Source: Nocardioides cynanchi
GTDB taxonomy: Bacteria; Actinomycetota; Actinomycetes; Propionibacteriales; Nocardioidaceae
Direction: 5' to 3'
Assembly (NCBI RefSeq): GCF_008761635.1
Contig: NZ_CP044344.1
Span: 868,001-932,000, forward strand
Length of the DNA stretch: 64,000 nt
The position numbers were made by a program, and so were the translations under genes. The notes beneath the pieces are model-generated. The model was given only the letters and a program-made list of their open reading frames with translations, did no database searches and was not told the DNA's origin. Shown here in pieces: positions 1 through 11,366 of this stretch (within the stretch, counting starts at the first letter, position 1; each line of letters opens with the position of its first letter).

Positions 1-247
1 GGCCCTTGTCGACCAGGGTCTGGATCGCCTGCCGCACGGTCGGCCGCGAGAGCCCGAGCTGGTCGGCCAGGGCCACCTCGTTGGCGATCCGGTCACCGGG
101 CAGCAGCAGGGCGTCCTGGATCGCGCGCTCGATCTGCTCGGCCACCTGGAAGTACAGGGGCACGGGACTGGACCGGTTCACGACGACCTCGGGCAGCGGC
201 ACGCCGTCCTCCTGGTTCGGCAGCGGGTGACCAACATCAGGAAGCAT
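1..247 (-). CDS. GntR-family transcriptional regulator, N-terminal part (runs off the window)
   Basis: Reading the minus strand from the ATG at 247 gives an open frame to the window edge. It carries a typical GntR winged helix-turn-helix: a PLYFQVAEQIERAI start, then GDRIANEVALADQLGLSRPT and VRQAIQTLVDKG. The first ~25 residues are a variable extension. The ligand-binding part, which would decide the subfamily, lies outside the window. The gene is divergent from the inositol cluster and shares a 78-bp upstream region containing a TGTC-AG-GACA inverted repeat. It is therefore inferred to be the local regulator (IolR-like). The family is clear; the ligand is inferred. Confidence 0.88.
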   Translation of the reverse strand, partial: MLPDVGHPLPNQEDGVPLPEVVVNRSSPVPLYFQVAEQIERAIQDALLLPGDRIANEVALADQLGLSRPTVRQAIQTLVDKG

Positions 248-274
248 GGGGGCGGCATGTCCGTACGTCAATAT

Positions 275-284
275 GTCAGGACAA
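275..284. promoter_or_regulatory. Inverted repeat TGTCAGGACA, candidate GntR operator
   Basis: A perfect 4-bp inverted repeat (TGTC AG GACA) sits just upstream of the -35 hexamer of the iol promoter, in the divergent gap between the GntR gene and iolE. GntR proteins commonly bind such short dyads near their own genes. The regulator and site assignment is inferred from position. Confidence 0.5.
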
Positions 285-288
285 ACTG

Positions 289-318
289 TTGACACGTCCA
301 CCGGCGTGTGACGACAAT
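289..318 (+). promoter_or_regulatory. Candidate iol operon promoter (TTGACA / GACAAT)
   Basis: TTGACA at 289-294 and GACAAT at 313-318 are separated by 18 bp. A transcript starting 7-8 nt after the -10 would begin at the GTG at 326. That would make the first iol gene leaderless and rule out the in-frame GTG at 308, which would overlap the promoter. Confidence 0.5.
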
Positions 319-325
319 CTCCCCC

Positions 326-1246
326 GTGAGCCCCGAGACGACCGCCGCGCGCACCCTCGATGCCGCGGCGGGGGACTCGGTCCGCGACCGGATCGCCGGT
401 GCCCCGATCTCGTGGGGCGTGTGCGAGGTGCCCGACTGGGGCTTCCAGCTCGACGCGGACGCGGTGCTGTCCCAGATGCGCGACCTCGGCCTGGCCGCCA
501 CCGAGTTCGGCCCGGACGGGTTCCTCGAGATCGCGCCCGCGGCCAGGGCCGCCCAGCTCGCGTCGTACCGGCTCCGCGCGGTCGGCGGCTTCCTGCCGAT
601 CCTGCTGCACGACCCGTCGTACGACCCGCTGCCCGAGGTGGAGCGCTTCATGGACGGCTGCGTCGCCTGCGGCGCGGGGGTCGTGGTGCTCGCCGCGTTC
701 ACCGGCGTGGCGGGGTACGACGCCCGGCCGGCGCTCGGCGACGACGGCTGGCGGGTGCTGCTGGGCAACCTCGACCGGATCGCCGACCTCGCACGGAGTC
801 GCGGCCTGGTCGCGGCACTGCACCCCCACGTCGGCACCATGGTCGAGTCCGGTGCGGAGACCGAGCGGGTGCTCGCCGGCTCGCGGGTCGGACTCTGCGT
901 CGACACGGGTCACCTCCTCGTCGGCGGTGCCGACCCGGTCGCGATCACCGCGGCACATCCGGAACGGGTCGTCCACGTGCACCTCAAGGACGTCGACGCC
1001 GCGATGGCGGCCCGGGTGCGGGCCGGCGAGGTCACGTTCGGGGACGCGGTGCGGGACGGGATGTTCCGACCCCTCGGAGCCGGTGACGTCGACATCGAGA
1101 CGATGGTCGCCGTGCTGGAGACGGCGGGCTACCGCGGCTGGTACGTCCTGGAGCAGGACGTCAAGCTGCACGGCCCCGAGCAGCGCGACGACCCGCTCGC
1201 CGACGTCCGGACCAGCCTGGCCTACCTCTCCCGGTTGGCCGGATGA
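326..1246 (+). CDS. iolE: Inosose dehydratase-like sugar isomerase (IolE/IolH family, xylose-isomerase TIM barrel)
   Basis: Predicted 306-residue xylose-isomerase-like TIM barrel. The N-terminal APISWGVCEVPDWGFQL stretch is typical of inositol-cluster IolE/IolH proteins, and the metal-binding-type segments HPHVG, CVDTGH, VHVHLKDV and YVLEQD follow in order. In the pathway IolE dehydrates 2-keto-myo-inositol to the trihydroxycyclohexane-dione that IolD opens. It is the first gene of the operon. The GTG at 326 is preferred because a -10-like GACAAT lies 7 nt upstream and there is no Shine-Dalgarno; the GTG at 308 is the alternative (+6 residues). IolH isomerase activity cannot be excluded from sequence alone. 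Confidence 0.85.
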   Translation: MSPETTAARTLDAAAGDSVRDRIAGAPISWGVCEVPDWGFQLDADAVLSQMRDLGLAATEFGPDGFLEIAPAARAAQLASYRLRAVGGFLPILLHDPSYDPLPEVERFMDGCVACGAGVVVLAAFTGVAGYDARPALGDDGWRVLLGNLDRIADLARSRGLVAALHPHVGTMVESGAETERVLAGSRVGLCVDTGHLLVGGADPVAITAAHPERVVHVHLKDVDAAMAARVRAGEVTFGDAVRDGMFRPLGAGDVDIETMVAVLETAGYRGWYVLEQDVKLHGPEQRDDPLADVRTSLAYLSRLAG

Positions 1247-2196
1247 CCTCCGCCGGGCATCTCGAGGTGCTGACCATGGGTCGGGTGGGGGTGGACCTCT
1301 ACCCCGACCAGAGCGGCACCCGCCTCGAGGACGTCTCGACGTTCCACCGGTTCCTGGGCGGCAGCGCGACCAACGTGGCGGTCGCCGCCGCGCGGCACGG
1401 ACGCGCAGCCGGGCTGATCACCCGTACCGGCGACGACCCGTTCGGTCGCTACGTCCACCGTGCACTCCGCGACTTCGGGGTCGACGACCGGTTCGTCACT
1501 CCGGTGCCCGGCATCCCGACGCCGGTGACGTTCTGCGAGATCTTCCCGCCCGACGACTTCCCGATCTACTTCTACCGCTACCCGACCGCCCCGGACCTCC
1601 AGATCCACGCCGACGACCTCGACCTCGACGCCGTGGCCGCCGCCGACGTGTTCTGGGTGACGGTGACCGGGCTGTGCCAGGAGCCGTCCCGCTCGGCGAC
1701 CATGGCGGCGCTCGAGGCCCGCGGCGACCACGGCCTCACCGTCCTCGATCTCGACTACCGGCCGGTCTTCTGGTCGTCTGCGCAGGAGGCGCACCGCCAC
1801 GTCGCGGCAGCGCTGCCGCTGGTCGACGTCGCGGTCGGGAACCGCGAGGAGTGCGAGGTCGCCGTGGGCACCCGCGACCCCGAGGCGGCTGCCGCAGCGC
1901 TGCTCGACGCCGGCCTCGATCTGGCGGTGGTCAAGCAGGGCCCGGCCGGCGTGCTCGGCGTGAGCCGGGAGGAGGCGGTGCTGGTCCCGCCGGTGCCGGT
2001 CGACGTCGTGAACGGTCTCGGCGCCGGTGACGCCTTCGGTGGCGCACTGTGCCACGGGCTGCTCGCGGGCTGGGGCCTCGAGCGGACCCTGCGCTTCGCC
2101 AACGCGGCCGGAGCGGTCGTCGCCGGGCGGCTCGCCTGTGCCGACGCGATGCCGACGACGGCCGAGCTGGACGAGATCCTCGGGAGCCCGGCGTGA
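1243..2196 (+). CDS. iolC: 5-dehydro-2-deoxygluconokinase (PfkB family)
   Basis: A 317-residue ribokinase/PfkB-fold kinase. The first PfkB signature (FLGGSATNVAVAAARHG) is near residue 40. The second, with the catalytic Asp (NGLGAGDAFGGAL), is near residue 260. In the iol pathway it phosphorylates 5-dehydro-2-deoxy-D-gluconate. Its ATG overlaps the stop of iolE (ATGA), so the two are translationally coupled. Placement between iolE and the aldolase, iolB and iolD makes the IolC assignment strong. Confidence 0.93.
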   Translation: MTSAGHLEVLTMGRVGVDLYPDQSGTRLEDVSTFHRFLGGSATNVAVAAARHGRAAGLITRTGDDPFGRYVHRALRDFGVDDRFVTPVPGIPTPVTFCEIFPPDDFPIYFYRYPTAPDLQIHADDLDLDAVAAADVFWVTVTGLCQEPSRSATMAALEARGDHGLTVLDLDYRPVFWSSAQEAHRHVAAALPLVDVAVGNREECEVAVGTRDPEAAAAALLDAGLDLAVVKQGPAGVLGVSREEAVLVPPVPVDVVNGLGAGDAFGGALCHGLLAGWGLERTLRFANAAGAVVAGRLACADAMPTTAELDEILGSPA

Positions 2197-3065
2197 GCCC
2201 CGACGTCCGTGACCTGGTCCGGATCCGGGCCGAGCAGCCCGGCTCCATCGCCGAACGGGCCGCGGCCCGACGGGTGCCGGCCGGGCTCACCGGCAGCACC
2301 GGACGGCTGTTCCTGGTCGCGGCTGACCACACCGCCCGCGGCGCGCTCCGCGCGGGCGACGACCCGACGGCGATGGGCAACCGGTTCCGGCTGCTGGAGC
2401 GACTGGCGACGGCGTTGTCACGACCCGGGGTCGACGGGGTCCTGGCGACGCCCGACATCATCGAGGACCTGCTCCTGCTCGGCGCTCTCGAGGACAAGGT
2501 CGTGGTCGGCTCGATGAACCGGGGCGGCCTGGCCGGCACGTCGTTCGAGATCGACGACCGGTTCACGGCGTACGACGCCGATGCGCTGGCGAGGATGGGA
2601 CTCCAGGGCGGCAAGATGCTGCTGCGGATCGACCCCGACGACCCGGCCACCGCGCCGACCCTGGCCGCCTGCGCCGCCGCCGTCGGCGACCTCGCCGCCC
2701 ACGGGTTGATGGCGATGGTCGAGCCGTTCATCTCCCACCGCGTCGACGGGCGGGTCCGCAACGACCTCGCGGCGGACGCCGTGGTCCGCTCCGCGACGGT
2801 CGCGGCCGGCCTCGGCTGGACCAGCGCCCACACCTGGCTCAAGCTCCCCGTCATCGACGACATGGACGCCGTGCTGGCCGCCACCACCCTGCCCGTGGTG
2901 CTGCTCGGCGGCGAGGTCGCGGCCGACCAGGACGCCCAGTTCGCGCTGTGGCAGAAGGCCCTGGACAACCCCCAGGTGCGCGGCATGGTGGTCGGCCGGT
3001 CGTTGCTCTACCCGCCCGACGGCGATGTCGCGAGCGCCGTGGACGCCGTCGTGGAGATGATGTGA
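2193..3065 (+). CDS. Class I aldolase-like (beta/alpha)8 protein, probable 2-deoxy-5-keto-gluconate-6-phosphate aldolase
   Basis: A 290-residue protein of the DeoC/LacD-like barrel group found in actinobacterial iol clusters (Cgl0158-like). LVAADHTARGA lies near the N-terminus and the Lys-containing WLKLPVIDD is a possible Schiff-base segment. VVLLGGEV follows near the C-terminus, with a phosphate-binding type end (GMVVGRSLLYP). The GTG start overlaps the iolC stop (GTGA). No other aldolase is present in the cluster, so it most likely cleaves the IolC product to dihydroxyacetone phosphate and malonate semialdehyde, replacing IolJ. The fold is confident; the exact reaction is inferred from context. 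Confidence 0.75.
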   Translation: MSPDVRDLVRIRAEQPGSIAERAAARRVPAGLTGSTGRLFLVAADHTARGALRAGDDPTAMGNRFRLLERLATALSRPGVDGVLATPDIIEDLLLLGALEDKVVVGSMNRGGLAGTSFEIDDRFTAYDADALARMGLQGGKMLLRIDPDDPATAPTLAACAAAVGDLAAHGLMAMVEPFISHRVDGRVRNDLAADAVVRSATVAAGLGWTSAHTWLKLPVIDDMDAVLAATTLPVVLLGGEVAADQDAQFALWQKALDNPQVRGMVVGRSLLYPPDGDVASAVDAVVEMM

Positions 3066-3942
3066 TGAGCACCGGGTCGGCAGCCACCGTCGAGCGCCAT
3101 CTGCGGCGCGGCGACGGGCCGCTCGTGGTCACCCCCGAGTCGGCGGGCTGGACCTACTCGGGCCTGGCCGTGGTCGACCTGGGGCCGGGGCAGTCGACGA
3201 CGTGGCACACCGGGCCGGCCGAGACCCTGGTGCTGTCGCTGTCCGGATCGTGCTCGGTGAGCTGCGAGGGCGAGACCCTCGTGGTGCAGGGGCGGCCGGA
3301 CGTCTTCACCGGACCCAGCGACTTCGTCTACCTGCCCCGCGACGCCGAGGCGGTGGTCACCAGCGTCGCGGGTGGCCGCTTCGCCCTCCCGTCGGCGGTG
3401 TGCCGCGGCCGGCTGCCCTTCCGGCACCAGCCCGCGAGCGCCGTACCGGTGGAGCTGCGCGGGGCCGGGGCCGCCAGCCGGCAGGTCAACAACTTCTGCA
3501 CCCCTGACGCCTTCGAGGCCGAGGCCCTGATCGCCTGCGAGGTGCTCACGCCCGGCGGCAACTGGTCGTCGTACCCCCCGCACAAGCACGACGAGGCCTC
3601 GGCCGACGAGAGCGAGCTGGAGGAGATCTACTACTTCGAGGTCGCCGACGGGCCGGAGGGCCCGGGCCTGGCCTACCAGCGCGTCTACGGTCACCCGGGC
3701 AAGGACATCGACGTGCTGGCCGAGGTCCGCACCGGGGACGTCGTGCTGATCCCCTACGGCTGGCACGGTCCCTCGATCGCGGTGCCCGGCTACGACCTCT
3801 ACTACCTCAACGTGATGGCCGGGCCCGGCGACGAGCGCGCCTGGCGGATCTGCGACGACCCCGCTCACGGCTGGGTCCGCGACACCTGGGCCGACCAGGC
3901 GATCGACCCGCGGCTCCCGTTCGGCAGCGAGGGGGAGGGCCG

Positions 3943-3946
<4 letters not shown>
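3065..3946 (+). CDS. iolB: 5-deoxy-glucuronate isomerase
   Basis: A 293-residue bicupin. The C-terminal cupin carries the metal-binding signature (PPHKHDEASADESELEEIYY) followed by YGWHGPS, which matches the KduI/IolB family, and the length is normal for IolB. It converts 5-deoxy-D-glucuronate to 5-dehydro-2-deoxy-D-gluconate, the IolC substrate. The ATG shares one base with the stop of the aldolase gene (TGATG), and the gene overlaps iolD by 4 nt, so expression is tightly coupled. Confidence 0.94.
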
Positions 3947-5868
<1,922 letters not shown>

Positions 5869-5974
5869 GGGCCGGCCTCGGAGCACCAGCGTTCGCACGT
5901 CCCGACGAGCCATCCGGCTACCAGGGTCACCAACAAGAGAAACCCGCGAGAAGCGGTCGACAAGGAGAACACGC

Positions 5975-6961
5975 ATGAAGATCCGACGGTTACTCACCGC
6001 TGGAGTCGCAGCCGGACTGCTCGTGCTCACGGGCTGTGGGGCGAGCAACAGCAGCGCCCCGAAGGCCGACTCGAACAGCACCGGGACCACCAGCGCGTCG
6101 AGCGGGTTCCGCATCGACGTGATCACCCACGGTGCCCCCGGCGACTCCTTCTGGGACGTCGTCAAGGCCGGTGCCGTCCAGGCCGGCAAGGACGAAGGCC
6201 TCGACCTGCACTACCAGAGCGACCCCGACGTGGGGAAGCAGGCGACCCTGATCGACAACGCGGTCGCAGCCGGCACCGACGGGCTGGTCGTGTCGATGGC
6301 CAACCCGGACGGACTGAAGAGCAGCATCCAGGCGGCCGTGGCCGCGGGCATCCCGGTGGTCACCATCAACTCGGGCATCGACCAGTGGAAGCAGTACGGC
6401 GCGATCACCCACGTCGGCCAGAGCGAGACCCTCGCCGGTGAGGCCGCTGGTCAGCGGCTGTCCGACGACGGTCTGAAGAACGTGCTCTGCGTGATCCAGG
6501 AGGCCGGGAACGTCGGCCTCGAGCAGCGCTGTGCCGGTGCCAAGTCGAAGTTCTCCGGCACCATGACCAACCTCCAGGTCGACAACACCGACCTGGCCGG
6601 CTCCGAAGCGACCATCGAGTCCAAGCTCCAGGCCGACCCGAGCATCGACGGGATCCTGTCGCTGGGTGGCGACATGTCCGGCCAGGCCGTCAAGGCCGTG
6701 GCCGCCACCGGTGCCAACGTCACCGTGGGCACGTTCGACGTGAACGCCGACGTCGTGCAGAACGTGATCGATGGCAAGATCGAGTTCGCCATCGACCAGC
6801 AGCCCTACGCACAGGGCTACATGGGCGTCACGGCCGTCTACCTGAAGAACCTCGACGGTCTCGACATCGGTGGCGGGCAGCCGGTCTACACCGGTCCGGC
6901 CTTCATCACCAAGGACAACGCCTCGGCGGTCCTGAAGTTCGCTCAGGCGGGTACCCGCTGA
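5975..6961 (+). CDS. Sugar (inositol) ABC transporter substrate-binding lipoprotein
   Basis: A 328-residue periplasmic-binding-protein type 1 (RbsB/IbpA-like). The start MKIRRLLTAGVAAGLLVLTGC has a lipobox (VLTGC, Cys ~21) for membrane anchoring. A Ser/Thr/Asn-rich linker leads to the mature fold beginning RIDVITHGAPGDSFWD. The ATG at 5975 has a clear AAGGAG site. Its position in the iol operon makes myo-inositol the likely ligand; ribose-type sugars cannot be excluded. It is followed by a perfect 17-bp hairpin before the permease gene. Confidence 0.9.
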   Translation: MKIRRLLTAGVAAGLLVLTGCGASNSSAPKADSNSTGTTSASSGFRIDVITHGAPGDSFWDVVKAGAVQAGKDEGLDLHYQSDPDVGKQATLIDNAVAAGTDGLVVSMANPDGLKSSIQAAVAAGIPVVTINSGIDQWKQYGAITHVGQSETLAGEAAGQRLSDDGLKNVLCVIQEAGNVGLEQRCAGAKSKFSGTMTNLQVDNTDLAGSEATIESKLQADPSIDGILSLGGDMSGQAVKAVAATGANVTVGTFDVNADVVQNVIDGKIEFAIDQQPYAQGYMGVTAVYLKNLDGLDIGGGQPVYTGPAFITKDNASAVLKFAQAGTR

Positions 6962-6966
6962 GCCAG

Positions 6967-7007
6967 CGGTCGGTGGTCCGGACCCGTGTGGTCCGGACCA
7001 CCGACCG
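6967..7007 (+). promoter_or_regulatory. Perfect 17-bp stem-loop between binding protein and permease genes
   Basis: Arms at 6967-6983 and 6991-7007 are exact reverse complements (17 bp), with a 7-nt loop CCGTGTG. No T-run follows, so this is more likely an mRNA-stabilising or partial-termination element. Such elements let the binding protein be made in excess over the membrane subunits. Confidence 0.75.
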
Positions 7008-7041
7008 GGCACCTGTTCCACCGCAGCCCCAGGAGGGACTC

Positions 7042-8145
7042 ATGAGCACAACCGAAGCGCCGGCACCGGCCCCGGCGCAGAAGCCCGAGCGTGACGAGCG
7101 GGTCGGCGACCACGCCCGGCTGGCCGCCGTACTCCTGCGGCCCGAGGTGGGAGCCCTGGCTGCCGCCATCGTGATCTTCTGCTACTTCGCGTTCACCACC
7201 ACGGCCTTCGCCCTGCCGCAGGGAGCCAGCACCTGGATCTTCTACTCGTCATCGTTCGCGATCATGGCGGTCGTCGTCGCGATGCTGATGATCGGCGGTG
7301 AGTTCGACCTGTCGGCCGGCGCCATGGTCGGGACGACCGGCCTGATCACCGGCATCATGATGTCCCACTGGCACGTCAACGTCTGGGTCTCGGTGCTCAC
7401 CTCGCTGGTGGTCGCGCTGGCGATCGGGTTCGTCAACGGCGTGTTGGTGATGAAGACCGGGCTGCCGAGCTTCATCGTCACGCTGGGGACGTTCTTCGTG
7501 CTGCGTGGCCTCAACCTGGCGGTGGTCAAGCGGATCATCGACCAGGTGTCCGTGGTCGACTTCGCGTCCGCCAAGGGGTACGCCGCGGGCAACAAGCTCT
7601 TCGGCGGCTACATCGAGGTCCACCTCGGCTGGCTCCCGTGGGTGCACGTCGCGTCCACCGGGGTCATGCGGATCTACGCCGCGACGTGGTGGGCGCTCGC
7701 CGTGATGATCCTCGCCACGTGGATCCTGCAGCGCACCCGCGCCGGAAACTGGATCTTCGCCGTGGGTGGTGCCCAGACCAGCGCCCGCCAGGTCGGGGTC
7801 CCCGTGTTCCGGACCAAGGTCGGGCTGTTCATGACCACGGCCTTCGGCAGCTGGCTGGTGGGCATGCTGACGCTGTTCAAGACCACCACCGCCCAGTCGA
7901 CCACCGGCGTCGGGCAGGAGTTCTTCTACATCATCTGTGCGGTGGTCGGCGGCTGCCTGCTGACCGGCGGCTACGGCTCGGCCATTGGGGCGGCCCTCGG
8001 CGCCCTGATCTACGGGATGGTCTACCAGGGGATCGTCTACCACAACTGGGACAGCGACTGGCAGTACACGTTCCTGGGCGTGATGCTGCTCGGTGCGGTG
8101 CTGGTGAACAACTGGGTCAAGGCACGAGCGGAGCAGGTGCGATGA
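7042..8145 (+). CDS. Sugar (inositol) ABC transporter permease, CUT2/RbsC family
   Basis: A 367-residue polytopic membrane protein with about 8-10 hydrophobic segments. It has the BPD_transp_2 hallmark region [12 protein letters not shown] and the conserved [20 protein letters not shown] that interacts with the ATPase. The ATG at 7042 is chosen because AGGAGG lies 5 nt upstream; an upstream in-frame GTG at 6973 falls inside the hairpin. It would form the channel for the preceding lipoprotein. The 3' end overlaps the ATPase gene by ATGA. Confidence 0.92.
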   Translation: MSTTEAPAPAPAQKPERDERVGDHARLAAVLLRPEVGALAAAIVIFCYFAFTTTAFALPQGASTWIFYSSSFAIMAVVVAMLMIGGEFDLSAGAMVGTTGLITGIMMSHWHVNVWVSVLTSLVVALAIGFVNGVLVMKTGLPSFIVTLGTFFVLRGLNLAVVKRIIDQVSVVDFASAKGYAAGNKLFGGYIEVHLGWLPWVHVASTGVMRIYAATWWALAVMILATWILQRTRAGNWIFAVGGAQTSARQVGVPVFRTKVGLFMTTAFGSWLVGMLTLFKTTTAQSTTGVGQEFFYIICAVVGGCLLTGGYGSAIGAALGALIYGMVYQGIVYHNWDSDWQYTFLGVMLLGAVLVNNWVKARAEQVR

Positions 8146-9119
8146 GCGAGCAGGACACCGTGCAGGCGGCGAAGCGTCGCGGAGACCGCGACGCCGCTCC
8201 CGGCGCCGACGCCGGGAGCGGCCCGGGGCTGCCACCGCCCGGCACCCCGATCATCGAGGTCAAGGACATCGGCAAGAGCTACGGCTCGGTGATCGCGCTG
8301 CGCGACGTCACCACCACCGTCAACGCCGGTGAGGTCACCTGCGTGCTCGGTGACAACGGTGCCGGCAAGTCGACGTTCATCAAGATCCTCGCGGGTGCGC
8401 ACGCGCACACCCAGGGGGAGTTCATCGTCGACGGCGAGACCCGGAAGTTCTCCTCGCCCCGCGAGGCACTCGCGCTGGGCATCGCCACCGTCTACCAGGA
8501 CCTCGCCGTGGTGGCGCTGATGCCGGTCTGGCGCAACTTCTTCCTCGGCTCCGAGCTGACCAAGGGCCGAGGCCCGCTGCGTCGGCTCGACATCGCGAAG
8601 ATGAAGGAGATCACCAAGGCCGAGCTGGCCCTGATGGGGATCGACCTGCGGGACGTGGAGCAGCCGATCGGCACCCTGTCCGGCGGCGAGCGTCAGTGCG
8701 TCGCGATCGCCCGGGCGGTCTACTTCGGGGCCCGGGTGCTGATCCTGGACGAGCCGACCGCGGCCCTCGGCGTCCGCCAGTCCGGTGTCGTCCTGAAGTA
8801 CATCGCCAAGGCCCGCGACCGCGGTCTCGGCGTCATCTTCATCTCCCACAACCCCCATCACGCCTATCCGGTCGGCGACCGGTTCATGCTGCTGCGCCGT
8901 GGCCGCAGCATGGGCAACTTCCCCAAGGCCGAGATGCCGCTGGAGGAGCTGGTCCAGATGATGGCGGGCGGCACCGAGCTCGAGGCCCTCAGCCACGAGC
9001 TGGCGCGGGAGATGCCCGACTCCGAGGTCACCCGGTCCCTGCAGGACGAGGTCGCCGAGACGCTCGGCACGAAGTCGGAGACGACCGACGCGGAGAGCGC
9101 CCGGGGCCCACGTCCGTGA
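8142..9119 (+). CDS. Sugar ABC transporter ATP-binding protein, single nucleotide-binding domain
   Basis: A 325-residue ATPase with Walker [10 protein letters not shown] (about residue 70), Q-loop region YQDLAVV, signature LSGGERQ, Walker [13 protein letters not shown] and switch His in [11 protein letters not shown]2 importers normally use a ~500-residue ATPase with two NBDs. This one has a single NBD plus acidic N- and C-terminal tails, as in FrcA-type systems, so it should act as a homodimer. The ATG overlaps the permease stop (ATGA). Confidence 0.92.
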   Translation: MSEQDTVQAAKRRGDRDAAPGADAGSGPGLPPPGTPIIEVKDIGKSYGSVIALRDVTTTVNAGEVTCVLGDNGAGKSTFIKILAGAHAHTQGEFIVDGETRKFSSPREALALGIATVYQDLAVVALMPVWRNFFLGSELTKGRGPLRRLDIAKMKEITKAELALMGIDLRDVEQPIGTLSGGERQCVAIARAVYFGARVLILDEPTAALGVRQSGVVLKYIAKARDRGLGVIFISHNPHHAYPVGDRFMLLRRGRSMGNFPKAEMPLEELVQMMAGGTELEALSHELAREMPDSEVTRSLQDEVAETLGTKSETTDAESARGPRP

Positions 9120-10288
9120 CCCCACGTCGTGAGATCGGCGTGGCGGTGGTCGGCTTCGGCTGGATGGGGCAGGTGCACACGCGCGCCTGGGCCCGGCTCG
9201 CGCACCACTACCCCGACGCCCCGTTGCGCCCCCGCTTCGTCGCCGTGGCCGACACCGACGCCGGCCGCCGGCAGCTCGCGGTCGACGACTACGGCTTCGC
9301 CGACTCCGTCGAGAGCTGGGCCGACCTCCTGACGCGTGACGACATCGACGTCGTCAGTGTCTGCGGCCCGAACTTCGTGCACCGCGAGGTCGGCGAGGCC
9401 GTCGCCCGCTCGGGGCGCCACCTCTGGATCGAGAAGCCGGCCGGGCGCAGCGCCGCGGACACCGCCGCGATCGCGGCGGCGGTGCACGAGTCCGGCGTGC
9501 GGTCGGCGGTCGGCTTCAACTACCGCAACGCCCCGGCCGTGCAGGCCGCACGGCGCCTCGTGGCCGAGGGTGGGCTCGGCACCCTCGAGTCGGTCGACGT
9601 GCGGATGCTCGCCGACTACTCCGCGCACCCCGACCAGGCCCTGTCGTGGCGCTTCGACCCGGAGTACGCCGGCACCGGCGTGCTCGGCGATCTCGCCAGC
9701 CACGGCTTCGACCTGGCGCTCCACATCGGCGGCGAGACCCTCGGAGGGATCAGCGAGCTGGTCGCCGACCAGGCGACGTACATCGTCGAGCGCCCGCTGC
9801 CGGGGGAGGGCTCGATGTCGCACTTCGCACGGGGCGGCGAGGGTCCCCGCGGGCCGGTCGGCAACGAGGACACCGCGTCGGCGCTGCTGAGGTTCGGCTC
9901 CGGGGCCCGCGGCACCCTGACCTCGTCGCGGGTGGCAGTGGGCGAGCAGTGCAGCTACGGCGTCGACGTGCGCGGGAGCCGCGGCGCCCTGTCCTGGGAC
10001 TTCCGGCGGATGGGTGAGCTCCGCGTCTGTCTGGCCGCCGACTACCAGGACGCCACCTGGGAGACCCGCCTCGTCGGGCCCGGTGACGGCGACCTGGCGG
10101 CGTTCCAGCCGGGCTCGGGCATGGCGATGAGCTTCGACGACCTCAAGGTCGTCGAGTGCCGCGCCCTCGTGGAGAGCATCCACCGAGGTGCGCCGTACGG
10201 CGCGACGATCGACGACGCGGTGGTCGCGGCCACCCTGGTCGACGCGATGGTGACCTCCTACGACGAGAGACGCTGGGTGACCCCATGA
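9116..10288 (+). CDS. Gfo/Idh/MocA family oxidoreductase
   Basis: A 390-residue NAD(P)-dependent dehydrogenase. The Rossmann motif [13 protein letters not shown] is at the N-terminus, the catalytic Lys is in the family EKPAG motif (about residue 105), and the GFNYR and SHGFDLALH segments follow. The GTG start overlaps the ATPase stop (GTGA). It is one of two adjacent family members ending the inositol operon. It may oxidise scyllo-inositol, an inositol isomer or another polyol; its substrate cannot be read from sequence. Confidence 0.87.
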   Translation: MTPRREIGVAVVGFGWMGQVHTRAWARLAHHYPDAPLRPRFVAVADTDAGRRQLAVDDYGFADSVESWADLLTRDDIDVVSVCGPNFVHREVGEAVARSGRHLWIEKPAGRSAADTAAIAAAVHESGVRSAVGFNYRNAPAVQAARRLVAEGGLGTLESVDVRMLADYSAHPDQALSWRFDPEYAGTGVLGDLASHGFDLALHIGGETLGGISELVADQATYIVERPLPGEGSMSHFARGGEGPRGPVGNEDTASALLRFGSGARGTLTSSRVAVGEQCSYGVDVRGSRGALSWDFRRMGELRVCLAADYQDATWETRLVGPGDGDLAAFQPGSGMAMSFDDLKVVECRALVESIHRGAPYGATIDDAVVAATLVDAMVTSYDERRWVTP

Positions 10289-11301
10289 CCACCTCGAGCA
10301 GCCAGGTGCGGATCGGTGTGATCGGCACCGGCGCGATGGGCACCGCCCACGTCACCAACCTCGGGAGCTGGGTGAGCGGCGCGGCCGTGACCCGGGTCTT
10401 CGACGTCGACGCCGAGCGGGCCGCGGCCGTGGCGGCCGGCGTCGGCGCTTCGCCGGCGCCGACCACCGAGGCCCTGATCGGCTCCGACGAGGTCGACGCC
10501 GTGCTGATCGCGGCCCCCGACCCGTTGCACGAGGAGCTCGCCCTGGCCTGCCTGGCCGCGGGCAAGCCGACCCTGCTCGAGAAGCCGATCGCCACGTCGC
10601 TCGAGGGGTCGCGTCGCGTCGTCGACGCCGAGGTGGCCGGGGGCACCCGGCTGATCCAGCTCGGCTTCATGCGGCGCTTCGACCCGGCGTACGTCGCCCT
10701 GCGCGAGGCCGTGCTCGGCGGCAGCATCGGCACGGTCCGGGCGGCCCACTGTCTGCACCGCAACGCGCACTCCCACCCGAGCCACACCGACGAGGGCCTG
10801 CTGGTGAACTCGATGATCCACGAGTTCGACTCGGTGCCGTGGCTGCTCGACGACCCGATCGCGGCGGTCACGGTCTTCGTGCCCCGGGTCGACGAGGGTG
10901 CGCTCAAGGACGTGCAGGTGGCGGTCCTGGAGACGGTGGGCGGCTCGGTGGTCACCGTCGAGGTCTCGATCAACGCTCAGTACGGCTACGACGTCCACAC
11001 CGAGGTCACCGGCACCACGGGGACGGTCTCGCTGCTCCCGCCGTACGGCGTGTCGGTGCGTCGCGACGGCGTGGACGGGCGGGTGGTGGGCTCCGACGGC
11101 ACCCTCCGGTTCGAGGACGCGTACCGGATCGAGCTCGGCGCCTGGGTACGCGGGATCCGGTCCGGGACCCCGTCCGGGCCGAGCGCCTGGGACGGCTACC
11201 TGGCCAACGTCGCGGCCTTCGCGGCGGTCGAGTCGCTGCACGGGGCCGGCCGGGTCGAGGTCCCGCAGCACTCCCGACCCGCGCTCTACGACCCCGCCTG
11301 A
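10285..11301 (+). CDS. iolG: Inositol 2-dehydrogenase (Gfo/Idh/MocA family)
   Basis: A 338-residue protein with N-terminal Rossmann motif IGVIGTGAMGTAH, catalytic Lys in LLEKPIATS (about residue 97), and the family segments GFMRRFDPAY and NSMIHEFD. Length and motifs match IolG, which oxidises myo-inositol to 2-keto-myo-inositol with NAD+, the first pathway step. The ATG overlaps the stop of the preceding dehydrogenase. It is the last gene of the operon and is followed by inverted repeats that may terminate transcription. Confidence 0.85.
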   Translation: MTTSSSQVRIGVIGTGAMGTAHVTNLGSWVSGAAVTRVFDVDAERAAAVAAGVGASPAPTTEALIGSDEVDAVLIAAPDPLHEELALACLAAGKPTLLEKPIATSLEGSRRVVDAEVAGGTRLIQLGFMRRFDPAYVALREAVLGGSIGTVRAAHCLHRNAHSHPSHTDEGLLVNSMIHEFDSVPWLLDDPIAAVTVFVPRVDEGALKDVQVAVLETVGGSVVTVEVSINAQYGYDVHTEVTGTTGTVSLLPPYGVSVRRDGVDGRVVGSDGTLRFEDAYRIELGAWVRGIRSGTPSGPSAWDGYLANVAAFAAVESLHGAGRVEVPQHSRPALYDPA

Positions 11302-11303
11302 CC

Positions 11304-11366
11304 CGCCCCACGGGGCGTTCCTGACTGCACAGGGTTGTGCACAGGCAGGGGGTCGCCTGTGCAGTC
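11304..11366. terminator. Two inverted repeats after iolG, candidate terminator/operator region
   Basis: CGCCCC/GGGGCG pairs at 11304-11317. An 11-bp inverted repeat follows, GACTGCACAGG at 11323-11333 and CCTGTGCAGTC at 11356-11366. The 22-nt spacer itself contains the palindrome TGTGCACA, and a further GTGCAC lies at about 11379. No T-run follows. It could terminate the iol transcript or act as an operator for the downstream parA gene. Confidence 0.5.
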
